Part shown: positions 19,265-27,147 of the stretch, one piece after another
Numbering within the stretch: the first letter of the stretch is position 1
Layout of the letters: the number at the start of each line of letters is the position of its first letter
Assembly: GCA_002328415.1 (NCBI GenBank)
Contig: DCXL01000004.1
Location: 417,976-481,975 of the forward strand
Length of the DNA: 64,000 bases
DNA from: Micavibrio sp. UBA2137
Lineage (GTDB): Bacteria > Pseudomonadota > Alphaproteobacteria > Micavibrionales > Micavibrionaceae
Direction: 5' to 3'
Notes under the pieces: model-generated
Told to the model about the DNA's origin: nothing
The model's input: only the letters and a program-made list of their open reading frames with translations
Databases searched by the model: none
Made by a program: the position numbers and the translations under genes

Positions 19265-21091
19265 TCAAGCGACACTTGATTGCGTTTGTGTCTCATGGGC
19301 AAAGGCTGCGTCCTTGATAATAAAATCGACGCTTTCACGCCCCTGCCATTCATTAATTTTAAAATGCCCTAACAAATGCACCTGTCTGTCGCGGGACTGG
19401 TCAAGCAAAAGCTTACCTAAAGGAGTGCCCCCTGCACGAAAGGCAATCGCCTTGATAGACTTGCCACCCTCCACATCTGAAATCCGACAGCGCACATGGT
19501 CCTTGCCAACAATATCAACCATCTGAATGCGTGCCGCAGGCACAGCAAAAAGAGGCTCTGGATTACCTTGCCCATAAGGGCCACCATTTTCATCCAAGAT
19601 TTTGACAAACTCAGTGCGAATGGCGGAAATACTGACTAGTGAATCCACCATTTGTTCGGTGACTATTTCCTCGCCATTAAGTTGGCGCTCAACATGATCA
19701 CTTAAAAACGCTTTCAGCGCGTCAATTTTATCAGGTGCTACGGTAAAGCCGCCCGCCATTGCATGCCCGCCTCCTTTGAGAACCAATCCCTCATTGCGGG
19801 CATCAATAAAGGCTGCAGCCATATTGACCCCTGGGATGGATCGCCCAGAGCCACGCCCTTCAAGTTCGCCCTTCTCATTTTCGGCGAATGTCACACACAC
19901 GGCGGGTTTCCCGAAACGCTCCTTAATTTGCCCTGCAACCAAACCAGACAGGCCTGCATGCCAACCTTCATCGGCTGTAAAGATGAGCGACTGCTTGTCT
20001 GCACCTGTGCGCGCAATTTGTTCTATCGCTTCGGCCATCATCTGCGCCTGAATATCCTTGCGACGATTATTACAATCATCCAATGTCCACGCAATATTCA
20101 GCGCTTCTTCCTCGGATGTCGCACTCAAGAGCTTTGTTCCCAAATCAGCCTTATGAATACGTGACCCTGCATTGATGCGCGGCCCCAAGGCAAAGCCCGC
20201 ATGCATAATTGTGGGGGTACCTTTAATGCCTGACACATTCAAAAGCGCACGCAGGCCAACATTCTCGCTTTGCGCCATTTGTTGAAACCCATAACGTACA
20301 AACAAGCGGTTTGCACCCAACAAAGGCACCATGTCACAAATGGTGGCAAGCGCCACAACATCCAACCAAGTTTTCAAGGGTGGCTCTTGAATGGATTTTT
20401 CTGCGTAATACCCCTTCTCACGCAAGGCATTATTCATTGCCACACACGCCATAAAGCAAACCGCAGCCGCACACAGCATATCCAGATTGCTTTCATCATC
20501 ACTGCGTTTGGGATTAATCACAAAATTAGCATCTGGAAGTGTGTCCTCGGCCTCGTGATGGTCAAAGATAACAATATCCAGCCCCATTTCACGCCCTGAC
20601 TTCACAACCTCAAAGGATGTTGTGCCACAATCGGCAATAAAAACAATATCTGCGCCTTTTGCCTTCAGACTTTCAAGCGCAGGAATGGATGGGCCATAGC
20701 CCTCTGTTAACCTATCAGGAATATGGAAGGGCGTCTCAAGACCCAAATGGCGGAAAAACTTAATGAACAAGGCTGTTGAACTTGACCCATCCACATCAAA
20801 GTCACCAAACAACCCGATTTTCTTGTCCTCCATAATCGCGTCCGCTACCCAAAAGGCAAACGCCTTCATATCCGCCATATCAAAGGGGTTAGGGAAATGC
20901 TCGCCCAATCTAGGATAAAGAAAGGCCTCGACATTGCTCTCATCGACACGTCGGGCTACCAACAAGCGCGCAATCATCTCAGGCAATCCATGTGCCTGCA
21001 TCAAGCGTGATACAGCCCCATCATCAATATCATGATAAAGCCATTTCGAGCTCATTACGGATTTGGAAATATTCAGGACTAGATCGGTCAT
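19265..21091 (-). CDS. recJ: Single-strand-specific exonuclease RecJ
   Basis: 5'-3' ssDNA exonuclease in RecFOR recombination, mismatch and base-excision repair. The 608-residue protein has the DHH phosphoesterase motifs GDFDVDGSSS (about residue 95), ADCGTTS, and IFDHHEAED, then the DHHA1 module with GRGSGRSIPGVNMA and KGGGHAMAGGF, and an OB-fold C-terminus. It ends in TGA and starts 6 bp after the yhhQ stop, so the two are likely translated from one mRNA. recO is also in this window. Confidence 0.95.
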   Translation of the reverse strand: MTDLVLNISKSVMSSKWLYHDIDDGAVSRLMQAHGLPEMIARLLVARRVDESNVEAFLYPRLGEHFPNPFDMADMKAFAFWVADAIMEDKKIGLFGDFDVDGSSSTALFIKFFRHLGLETPFHIPDRLTEGYGPSIPALESLKAKGADIVFIADCGTTSFEVVKSGREMGLDIVIFDHHEAEDTLPDANFVINPKRSDDESNLDMLCAAAVCFMACVAMNNALREKGYYAEKSIQEPPLKTWLDVVALATICDMVPLLGANRLFVRYGFQQMAQSENVGLRALLNVSGIKGTPTIMHAGFALGPRINAGSRIHKADLGTKLLSATSEEEALNIAWTLDDCNNRRKDIQAQMMAEAIEQIARTGADKQSLIFTADEGWHAGLSGLVAGQIKERFGKPAVCVTFAENEKGELEGRGSGRSIPGVNMAAAFIDARNEGLVLKGGGHAMAGGFTVAPDKIDALKAFLSDHVERQLNGEEIVTEQMVDSLVSISAIRTEFVKILDENGGPYGQGNPEPLFAVPAARIQMVDIVGKDHVRCRISDVEGGKSIKAIAFRAGGTPLGKLLLDQSRDRQVHLLGHFKINEWQGRESVDFIIKDAAFAHETQTQSSVA

Positions 21092-21097
21092 AATAAC

Positions 21098-21775
21098 TTA
21101 CGAAAGTGGTTTAATTTTTTTACTTAAATATATGAAAGGCGTATCTAAAATAGCGATGAGTATTTTAAGAGACATGCCAACAAATAAGATTTCAACAAAG
21201 ACATCATTAGGCATTGTACCGTAAAAGGCGAGCGTGAAAAAAAGCAGTGAATCGATGATCTGAGACGTAATTGTCGAGAGGTTATTCCGCAGCCACAAAT
21301 GGCGCCCTTTCGTCCAAATACTGATACGGTGGAAAAACCAGACGTCAAAATGCTGGGCAATAATATAGGTGAAATAACCTGCAGCCAGTAAGCGCAAGGT
21401 TGCCCCAAAAACGGTTTGCATTGCCTCGGCCATTTCTGCGGACATAGCAACAGGCGCGAAAAGAAGCGTTAATTGCGTAATGGCCGTAAAGACAATACCA
21501 ACAGCAAAGGAAATACGTATCGTTTGATAGCCAAACTCTTTGCCGTATTTTTCGGTCATCACATCTGTGGCTAGGAAAATCCCCGCATACGTAATTGCCC
21601 CAACAGAGGCCTGCATTCCAAAAAAGTCAAAGAACTTGCTCGTGATGCAGACGGTAATGATATAGGAGATAACCAAAAAACCCTGCAGGTAATTCTTTCC
21701 AAGCTTATAAAACACCATGGAAAATGACAGGAAGGAAAACAGGACAATGAAAAACAGAACCTCGTTTGAGAGCAT
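21098..21775 (-). CDS. Queuosine-precursor transporter, YhhQ/VUT family
   Basis: A 225-residue membrane protein with about six helices. The signature ATDVMTEKYGKEFGY around residues 69-83 is characteristic of the YhhQ (VUT, DUF165) family, which imports preQ0/preQ1 for tRNA queuosine. It lies between glpX (2 bp upstream) and recJ (6 bp downstream), so the three form a compact operon. Substrate assignment is by family. Confidence 0.85.
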   Translation of the reverse strand: MLSNEVLFFIVLFSFLSFSMVFYKLGKNYLQGFLVISYIITVCITSKFFDFFGMQASVGAITYAGIFLATDVMTEKYGKEFGYQTIRISFAVGIVFTAITQLTLLFAPVAMSAEMAEAMQTVFGATLRLLAAGYFTYIIAQHFDVWFFHRISIWTKGRHLWLRNNLSTITSQIIDSLLFFTLAFYGTMPNDVFVEILFVGMSLKILIAILDTPFIYLSKKIKPLS

Positions 21776-21777
21776 AA

Positions 21778-22782
21778 TTAATCAGCCCCACCATAAAAGC
21801 CTGTTTTGCGTGTAAAATTATGACGCGCTTCAATCTCGCGCATTGTGCCTGATTTAGAACGCATCACAAGTGAATGTGTAACGGCCCCTCCTGACATGCG
21901 GCGCACACCGCGCAACATTGTTCCCTCTGTTACCCCCGTTGCCGCAAACATCACATTATCCGATTTGGCTAAATCCTTCAGCCCATAAACAGCATCATAA
22001 TCTGTAATCCCCCATTTTTGGGCACGCTCTTTTTCCGTGTCATTGCGGAACACCAAACGCCCTAACATATCACCTCCTGTGCAACGCAACGCTGCGGCTG
22101 CCAGCACACCTTCGGGCGCACCACCCGTACCCATATAGATATCGATGCCCTTGTCTGGATAGGTCGTTGCAATCACACCCGCCACATCACCGTCCTGAAT
22201 AAAGGTAATACGCGCACCTGTCGCACGAATATCCTCAACCAGCTTGTCATGACGCGGACGGTCAAGTACACAAACCATCATATCGGCCATATCCATATCC
22301 TTTTGTTTAGCGACCTTTTTCAGAAGGTCCGCTACAGGTGCATCAATGTCACTCTTATCCAGCTGTACACCAGGGCCAACGGCAATCTTCTCCATATAGG
22401 TATCTGGCGCATTTAAAAAACCGCCCTCATCTGCCATGGCAATAACCGCCATCGCATTGTAACCACCCTTGGCGGTAATGGTTGTGCCTTCAAGCGGGTC
22501 GAGCGCAATATCAACCTTGGGCGCATCATCTTTATCAAAGCCAGCACCAACCTCTTCACCGATATAGAGCATGGGGGCTTCATCGCGCTCCCCCTCGCCA
22601 ATCACAACACGTCCACGGATATAAAGTGAGTTCAGCGCTGAACGCATGGAATCAACAGCCGCCTTATCAGCCGCCTTTTCGTCCCCTCGCCCTATAAGTC
22701 TGGATGCAGATAAAGCCGCGGCTTCTGTGACACGCACAACCTCAAGTGCAAGGTTACGTTCCATTTTAAATGTCGATGACAT
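21778..22782 (-). CDS. glpX: Fructose-1,6-bisphosphatase class II
   Basis: Gluconeogenic enzyme hydrolysing fructose-1,6-bisphosphate. Family motifs are IGEGERDEAPMLYIGE near residue 60, DPLEGTT (metal and phosphate binding), and GTGGAPEGVLAAAALRC. The ATG at 22782 is chosen because AAGGGA precedes it and the family N-terminus (MERNLALEVVRVTE) follows; an open frame up to 22845 is not needed. It heads a yhhQ-recJ operon. An ATP-type phosphofructokinase at 60297 gives the opposing reaction. Confidence 0.95.
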   Translation of the reverse strand: MSSTFKMERNLALEVVRVTEAAALSASRLIGRGDEKAADKAAVDSMRSALNSLYIRGRVVIGEGERDEAPMLYIGEEVGAGFDKDDAPKVDIALDPLEGTTITAKGGYNAMAVIAMADEGGFLNAPDTYMEKIAVGPGVQLDKSDIDAPVADLLKKVAKQKDMDMADMMVCVLDRPRHDKLVEDIRATGARITFIQDGDVAGVIATTYPDKGIDIYMGTGGAPEGVLAAAALRCTGGDMLGRLVFRNDTEKERAQKWGITDYDAVYGLKDLAKSDNVMFAATGVTEGTMLRGVRRMSGGAVTHSLVMRSKSGTMREIEARHNFTRKTGFYGGAD

Positions 22783-22895
22783 GATGTCCCTTTTTTGTGA
22801 TAAATAGCGTATGTGATGATAGACAAAAAACCTTAGTAAACGCAAGGTTTACAAGACTTACAAAGGCCTCACAAAGGGGATAACTTTTAACGCTA

Positions 22896-23459
22896 TTAAG
22901 GTGCTGTCATGCGCGGGCCAGTCAGCGTCATTGGACGGTCAGCCTCTGGTGTGATGAGTGTGTCATCTTGCGCAGGTGTGGCAGAGATAAGTGGCCCATC
23001 CTCACCTGTTTGAACGAAGGGTGATGGATAACCTCTTTGTGATGGTGGCGGCAGTGCAACCGATGGTAACTGACGCGCAGTTTCGGGCATAGTAGCACCG
23101 TCAATTTCAAACACCGTCACACTTGATTCAGCCACAGGTATTGATTGGCTCACTGGAAAACGCCCAAGGGGCGCTTCTTGCTGTGTTGGCATTACATTTT
23201 GAGGGCCGCGAAGCGAGTAAATTTCAACACTGCCACCTGATAAATCACGCCCAAGTGCCTGAAAGCCCAGCTCGTTTCCATTGGCATCAGGGTACACAAC
23301 GCCTGATTTATAGTTATAAACCTCAACCTGCTGGTTATTACCCTGATAGCCACCATGCCCAAGCTCTGAAAAGCGTGTCATGCTTTCACAGGCGCTAAGC
23401 GATAACAACGCAACGCCAACAACACTGAAACGACAAAGTGATTTAAATGATATGACCAT
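22896..23459 (-). CDS. Lipoprotein, unknown function
   Basis: About 187 residues from ATG 23459, with a lipoprotein signal ending LLSLSAC and a Gly/Gln/Asn-rich start to the mature part. It contains VEVYNYKSG and VTVFEID strands and a Pro-rich C-terminal half, and may be an extended surface or periplasmic protein. The frame is open to 23522, but the signal peptide starts at MVISFKSL. No family recognised. Confidence 0.75.
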   Translation of the reverse strand: MVISFKSLCRFSVVGVALLSLSACESMTRFSELGHGGYQGNNQQVEVYNYKSGVVYPDANGNELGFQALGRDLSGGSVEIYSLRGPQNVMPTQQEAPLGRFPVSQSIPVAESSVTVFEIDGATMPETARQLPSVALPPPSQRGYPSPFVQTGEDGPLISATPAQDDTLITPEADRPMTLTGPRMTAP

Positions 23460-23488
23460 GGGGTGTGGCTCTCCTAACCAATTAACGG

Positions 23489-23515
23489 CATTTAGACTGA
23501 CGCAAAATCTGTCAA
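23489..23515 (-). promoter_or_regulatory. Possible sigma-70 promoter of the lipoprotein gene
   Basis: A consensus TTGACA on the minus strand (23510-23515) is followed after 15 bp by TAAATG. The short spacer and weak -10 lower confidence. It fits the gap between the aldo/keto reductase gene and the lipoprotein start at 23459. Confidence 0.3.
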
Positions 23516-23538
23516 ATGACAAGCCCTAAGCGAGATGA

Positions 23539-24594
23539 TTAAAAGGGCACAGGGTATTTGCGGAACACATCCTCGATATCGCTGCGCGCATCTTCACTCA
23601 ACACCAAATCAAAGGCAGCAATATTGGATTTTAACTGTTCCATAGATGTTGCGCCAATAATTGTCGAGGTCACAAAACTCTGGTCACGACACCATGCAAG
23701 CGCCATCTGGCAGAGATCAAGCCCGTGTTTCTCAGCAACTTTCTTATAAGCCGCAATCGCCGCATTGGATGTTTCCGTATCACGGAAAAGCTTGCGCTCA
23801 TCAATGCCCCAACGCGACCCTTCAGGGCGCGCGCCACCAAGATACTTACCGCTTAATGCCCCTCCCGCAAGCGGCGACCATGGCAAATATGCAATATCCT
23901 CTATTACACAAACTTCGGCCAGATACGGATCATCCTTGCGATGCAACAAACTAAATTCATTTTGAATGGAAACAATTGGTGGCAAGTCATGTGTGCGCGC
24001 CAATTCCTGATACTTCATCAGACCCCACGGTGTATCGTCTGATAAACCAAAGTAACGAATTTTACCTTGCTTCACAAAATCTTGAATTGTTTGAAGCACC
24101 TCAAGAAGTGTCTCTTCCTCCTCGCGCGCAACATCGGTTGAAAGGTGCGGGACAACCATTTCAGGCCAGTGCTTGCCGAAATGGGGGTGCATTCTGTTTG
24201 GCCAGTGAAGCTGATACACATCAATATAATCTGTTCTCAAACGCTTGAGAGAGCCTTCAACCGCTTCACGAATATCCTGACCACTGATTTTATTGTTTCC
24301 GCCTCGAATATAGGGAAATGACGGTCCGGCACATTTTGTCATCAGGATAATATCCTCACGCTTGCCAGATTTCTCAAACCACGTTCCAACAATTTCCTCT
24401 GTCTTGCCATAGGTATCTTTGTTTGGCGGAACAGCATAGATTTCAGCCGTATCAAAGAAATTGATGCCTTGGTCAACCGCATAATCCATCTGATCATGAC
24501 CCTCGGCCTCACTATTTTGACGCCCCCATGTCATTGTGCCTAAACACACATGTGAGACTTCAAGATTGCTTGCACCTAATCTAACGTATTTCAT
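23539..24594 (-). CDS. Aldo/keto reductase, Tas-like
   Basis: NADPH-dependent oxidoreductase with the TIM-barrel AKR fold. The catalytic tetrad is visible: Asp and Tyr in FFDTAEIY, Lys in LMTKCAG and His in YQLHWPNR. The sequence start (MKYVRLGASNLEVSHVCLGTMTWG) and the insertion around the His resemble E. coli Tas. ATG 24594 is preferred over a TTG two codons upstream. The substrate is unknown. Confidence 0.9.
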   Translation of the reverse strand: MKYVRLGASNLEVSHVCLGTMTWGRQNSEAEGHDQMDYAVDQGINFFDTAEIYAVPPNKDTYGKTEEIVGTWFEKSGKREDIILMTKCAGPSFPYIRGGNNKISGQDIREAVEGSLKRLRTDYIDVYQLHWPNRMHPHFGKHWPEMVVPHLSTDVAREEEETLLEVLQTIQDFVKQGKIRYFGLSDDTPWGLMKYQELARTHDLPPIVSIQNEFSLLHRKDDPYLAEVCVIEDIAYLPWSPLAGGALSGKYLGGARPEGSRWGIDERKLFRDTETSNAAIAAYKKVAEKHGLDLCQMALAWCRDQSFVTSTIIGATSMEQLKSNIAAFDLVLSEDARSDIEDVFRKYPVPF

Positions 24595-24614
24595 AACCAA
24601 CTTTATCTTTCTAA

Positions 24615-24691
24615 GTCATTGCGAGTAAAACGAAGCAATCCAAGGCTTAACTTCTGGACTGCCACGAACGCTTATACGTTCTCGCAGTGAC
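24615..24691. repeat. Interspersed palindromic repeat, copy A
   Basis: A 77-bp element bounded by inverted ends GTCATTGCGAG and CTCGCAGTGAC (one mismatch). The interior contains CGAAGCAATCCA and TGCCACG, both shared with copy B at 39847-39914. It lies in the gap between rpsI and the aldo/keto reductase gene. It has no coding content and looks like a MITE-like dispersed repeat. Confidence 0.8.
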
Positions 24692-24703
24692 AATTATTTT
24701 ATT

Positions 24704-24731
24704 TAAAAAAACCCGGGAACAAGGCCCGGGT
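24704..24731 (-). terminator. Rho-independent terminator of rplM-rpsI
   Basis: On the minus strand ACCCGGG pairs with CCCGGGT across a 7-base loop and is followed by TTTTTTT. It lies 33 bp after the rpsI stop and ends the ribosomal protein operon. Confidence 0.9.
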
Positions 24732-24763
24732 CTCTTATAACATTGTAATGCGATTCTAAAAAC

Positions 24764-25330
24764 TTAACGTTTCGCCCACTGTTTCGAACGACGGGCTTTG
24801 TGCAAGCCAACCTTCTTACGTTCAACAACACGTGAGTCACGTGTCAGCATGCCTGCTGTTTTCAATGCAGGACGCAATTCTGGTTCATAGTTTTGAAGCG
24901 CGCGTGAAATACCAAGGCGTAACGCACCAGCTTGACCTGATTTACCGCCGCCCTTCACTGTGCACTGAACATCAAACTGTCCAACACGCTGCGTGATAAG
25001 GAAAGGCTGGTTAATCACAAGCAAATGTGTCTTACGACCGAAATATTCAGCTTGTTCCATGCCATTTACAACAACTTTACCAGAACCTGGCTTAATCCAG
25101 ACACGGGCCACAGCATCTTTACGGCGGCCTGTTGCATATGAACGACCCAAATCATCACGAATTGGCTTGCGCTCTTCTGGCTCATTGCTTGTTGCAACAG
25201 CTTCATCGGTTTTTTCAACTGATTTTGTCTCGTTGGTTGTGGACTTAGCATCCTTTGCAATGGCTTCACCCAAATCGTTCAAATCTGTAATAGGCTCTGT
25301 CTTTGCAGTATTTGTTTTTGTATCAGCCAT
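24764..25330 (-). CDS. rpsI: 30S ribosomal protein S9 with long N-terminal extension
   Basis: The C-terminal ~128 residues are canonical S9 ([37 protein letters not shown], and the basic end [10 protein letters not shown] that reaches the P site). The first ~60 residues are an acidic, Thr/Glu/Lys-rich, low-complexity extension. Alphaproteobacterial S9 often carries an extension, but this one is long (188 residues in total). It starts 2 bp after the rplM stop in the normal rplM-rpsI operon. Confidence 0.96.
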   Translation of the reverse strand: MADTKTNTAKTEPITDLNDLGEAIAKDAKSTTNETKSVEKTDEAVATSNEPEERKPIRDDLGRSYATGRRKDAVARVWIKPGSGKVVVNGMEQAEYFGRKTHLLVINQPFLITQRVGQFDVQCTVKGGGKSGQAGALRLGISRALQNYEPELRPALKTAGMLTRDSRVVERKKVGLHKARRSKQWAKR

Positions 25331-25332
25331 GA

Positions 25333-25794
25333 TTACCCTCTCTTATTCTTTTCGTTCATTGCAGCAACATCCCAGATTTCTGGTTTCTGTGCTTCATGAT
25401 CATGTTCAGTTCCTGCGAAAACACGTAGGTTTTTGGCAACCTGACGACCCAAAGGACCTTTTGGCAACATACGCTCAACAGCCTTCTCAATAACACGTTC
25501 TGGGTGATCGCCATCCAGAATTTGGCCTTTTGAACGCTGCTTGATACCACCAGGGTGACCTGTGTGCCAGTAGAAGATGTCCTGATCGCGCTTGCGGCCA
25601 GTTAGACGAATTTTCTCTGCGTTAATGACAATAATGTTATCGCCACAATCCATGTGCGGTGTAAACATAGGCTTATGCTTTCCACGCAAACGAATGGCAA
25701 TTTGTGATGCCAAACGACCAAGCGTGACACCCTCTGCATCAACGAGATACCATTTCTTCTCGATATCAGCAGGTTTTGCTGTGTATGTTTTCAT
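25333..25794 (-). CDS. rplM: 50S ribosomal protein L13
   Basis: A 153-residue L13 of standard length: start [20 protein letters not shown], then [34 protein letters not shown], the HTGHPGGIK motif and the [27 protein letters not shown] end. It is the first gene of rplM-rpsI, with its own promoter and a leader hairpin upstream. Confidence 0.97.
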   Translation of the reverse strand: MKTYTAKPADIEKKWYLVDAEGVTLGRLASQIAIRLRGKHKPMFTPHMDCGDNIIVINAEKIRLTGRKRDQDIFYWHTGHPGGIKQRSKGQILDGDHPERVIEKAVERMLPKGPLGRQVAKNLRVFAGTEHDHEAQKPEIWDVAAMNEKNKRG

Positions 25795-25828
25795 GTTTCT
25801 ATCCTGTAAGTTTTAATCCTAAACCACC

Positions 25829-25850
25829 TCGCCCGAACAGTTCAGGGCGA
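25829..25850 (-). promoter_or_regulatory. Leader hairpin before rplM
   Basis: TCGCCC and GGGCGA form a hairpin in the 5' leader, about 35 nt before the rplM ATG and just after the predicted transcription start. Ribosomal-protein leaders often carry autoregulatory structures; that role here is inference. Confidence 0.4.
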
Positions 25851-25861
25851 AATGTGAGCGT

Positions 25862-25890
25862 GTTATCGCGTATTAGCGCCCCCCTGTCAA
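25862..25890 (-). promoter_or_regulatory. Sigma-70 promoter of rplM-rpsI
   Basis: The minus strand has a perfect -35 TTGACA (25885-25890), a 17-bp spacer and -10 GATAAC (25862-25867). The spacing is ideal. Transcription would start near 25855, giving a leader of about 60 nt. Confidence 0.65.
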
Positions 25891-25974
25891 CTAAAAAAGA
25901 AACAGGCAACCCCATTTTTTTCGTTTAAAATCAGGGGCGTTAGTAATACGGTATTATTTTACCTCATCATTTAC

Positions 25975-26262
25975 TCATTTGAGAAAATCAGGCGCAGCAT
26001 CAGAGGTTTCCCATGCAATAACACAGGGCGTGTCATAGGAGTGATGTTCAAGAATATAGCCTTGAATTTGCTCGAATTTTTCAGGAAGTGATTTCAGAAG
26101 CGAACCAACCTCTTGCTCCTTTTGAACTGCGCCATCCCATTTATAGAGCGCTGTGTGAGGCGCCATAATATTGCCACACGCAATCAATTTCGTATCCAAA
26201 AGGCCGGAAATAATCCGCTCTGCCTCGTAAGCGTCCTTAAATGTAACGTAAATTAACTGCAT
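25975..26262 (-). CDS. cutA: CutA1-like protein, apparently cut short by TGA at a conserved Trp
   Basis: CutA1 proteins are small trimeric proteins first linked to divalent-cation tolerance. The 95 residues match the family: MQLIYVTFKDAYEAERI, LIACGNI, YKWDGAVQKEQEV and HSYDTPCVIAW. The frame stops with TGA directly after PDFLK, where family members have Trp. Reading past it gives W/stop-VNDEVK and then TAA, which looks like the missing C-terminus. So the gene has either a late nonsense mutation or natural loss of the last seven residues. It lies upstream of rplM on the same strand. Confidence 0.85.
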   Translation of the reverse strand: MQLIYVTFKDAYEAERIISGLLDTKLIACGNIMAPHTALYKWDGAVQKEQEVGSLLKSLPEKFEQIQGYILEHHSYDTPCVIAWETSDAAPDFLK

Positions 26263-26329
26263 AAATCCTCTTTACCTGCTTAAACATACTAGTTATTGCG
26301 AAAAAATTAGCCTTTTAAAAGAAATTTAT

Positions 26330-26356
26330 TTGACATTTATGTAAATTATTTATAGT
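26330..26356 (+). promoter_or_regulatory. Possible sigma-70 promoter of the 26392 gene
   Basis: A perfect TTGACA (26330-26335) is followed after 15 bp by TATAGT (26351-26356). The spacer is short, but both boxes are strong and the site lies 36 bp before the ATG in the divergent gap from cutA. Confidence 0.45.
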
Positions 26357-26391
26357 GTCTCAGCAGTTAATTTTTACAAGGATGATTCATA

Positions 26392-26706
26392 ATGACATCA
26401 AATAGCTCTAGCAATTTTGGTTGTGGTTTTGTTACCGCCGCATTTCTTGGTGTGTGTGCCATCACAGCCTATGTCGGTTACGAAAAAAACTGGGGTGAGC
26501 CTGTCGAATTAACAGACGCACAGCAAGCGACAAAAGAGTTTGTGTGTAATGCGGCACGCCATCCAATGCTGGATTTGCAAAGTGATTTCGAATACACAGC
26601 ACTCGATATTGATGTGAAAGAAACAATCATCACAGTCACAGACGAAAACGGCGATTACGAAACGTATATCTGCCCTGGCCCAAATAGAGAAGCCACACCT
26701 GAATAA
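26392..26706 (+). CDS. Small membrane-anchored protein, unknown
   Basis: The 104-residue protein begins with a polar Ser/Asn stretch and one hydrophobic segment (about residues 10-28), followed by a ~75-residue acidic domain containing two Cys (EFVCNAA and YICPGP). AAGGATG precedes the ATG and a promoter-like TTGACA is upstream. No family recognised. It may be paired with the small exported protein that starts 12 bp after its stop. Confidence 0.65.
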   Translation: MTSNSSSNFGCGFVTAAFLGVCAITAYVGYEKNWGEPVELTDAQQATKEFVCNAARHPMLDLQSDFEYTALDIDVKETIITVTDENGDYETYICPGPNREATPE

Positions 26707-26718
26707 TTATATATTTTT

Positions 26719-26916
26719 ATGAGTAATAGTAAGAACACAGCACTTATTACTACCGCAGCCATTCTTAGCAGTGCCTTTGCCCTACCCGCAGCTGCCAAAC
26801 TGGCTTCCGAAACAGACTTATCAGAAATTTCTGAAACTTTTGACGAAAAGGTCACTGAAATCACTAATGCGCTTGGTGACGTCCTCAGACCACAATACGA
26901 CGACCGACAGCCTTAA
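26719..26916 (+). CDS. Small exported protein, unknown
   Basis: A 65-residue reading frame with a plausible Sec signal peptide (hydrophobic ALITTAAILSSAFALPAAA, cleavage after AAA) and a ~40-residue acidic mature part. It follows the preceding small gene by 12 bp but has no clear ribosome site. It could be a genuine small secreted protein or a chance frame. Confidence 0.45.
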   Translation: MSNSKNTALITTAAILSSAFALPAAAKLASETDLSEISETFDEKVTEITNALGDVLRPQYDDRQP

Positions 26917-26935
26917 TAGTTACCCTTGAACCCCG

Positions 26936-26983
26936 TGCAACTTCATGTTGCGCGATCTAAATAAACGTAGGTTCAAAACCTAT
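26936..26983 (+). other. tRNA-like half (anticodon-arm-like and T-arm-like stems)
   Basis: On the plus strand, TGCAA and TTGCG flank a 7-base loop CTTCATG. Fourteen bases later, GTAGG and CCTAT flank loop TTCAAAA, which matches the tRNA T-arm consensus. No matching D-arm or acceptor strand exists, so it cannot be a working tRNA. The T-arm part is also an inverted near-copy of the tRNA-Pro T-arm 40 bp away. Confidence 0.25.
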
Positions 26984-27011
26984 TTAATTTGAGTGATGGT
27001 CATTTTAAAAA

Positions 27012-27088
27012 TGGTCGGAGTGATAGGATTTGAACCTACGACCCCTTGCACCCCATGCAAGTGCGCTACCAGGCTGCGCCACACTCCG
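27012..27088 (-). tRNA. tRNA-Pro (anticodon GGG)
   Basis: A 77-nt tRNA. Acceptor CGGAGTG pairs with CACTCCG, anticodon stem CTTGC/GCAAG encloses loop ATGGGGT (anticodon GGG), the T-arm is GTAGG-TTCAAAT-CCTAT, and CCA is encoded. It follows the merR gene on the same strand. Confidence 0.95.
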
Positions 27089-27147
27089 ACATTTTTATGA
27101 AATTTGTTGTAAGCAAGATGTCTTATAATTGCAACGGCTAAAGCAGA

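Noticed and set aside
25954..25977. UGA recoded as Trp in this genome
   Set aside because: lon, recJ, purE and other genes end in TGA at the expected family length, so the standard code is used.
26936..26983. Functional tRNA-Sec or opal suppressor tRNA
   Set aside because: No acceptor stem, no D-arm and no G19-type residues; only two stems resemble tRNA parts.
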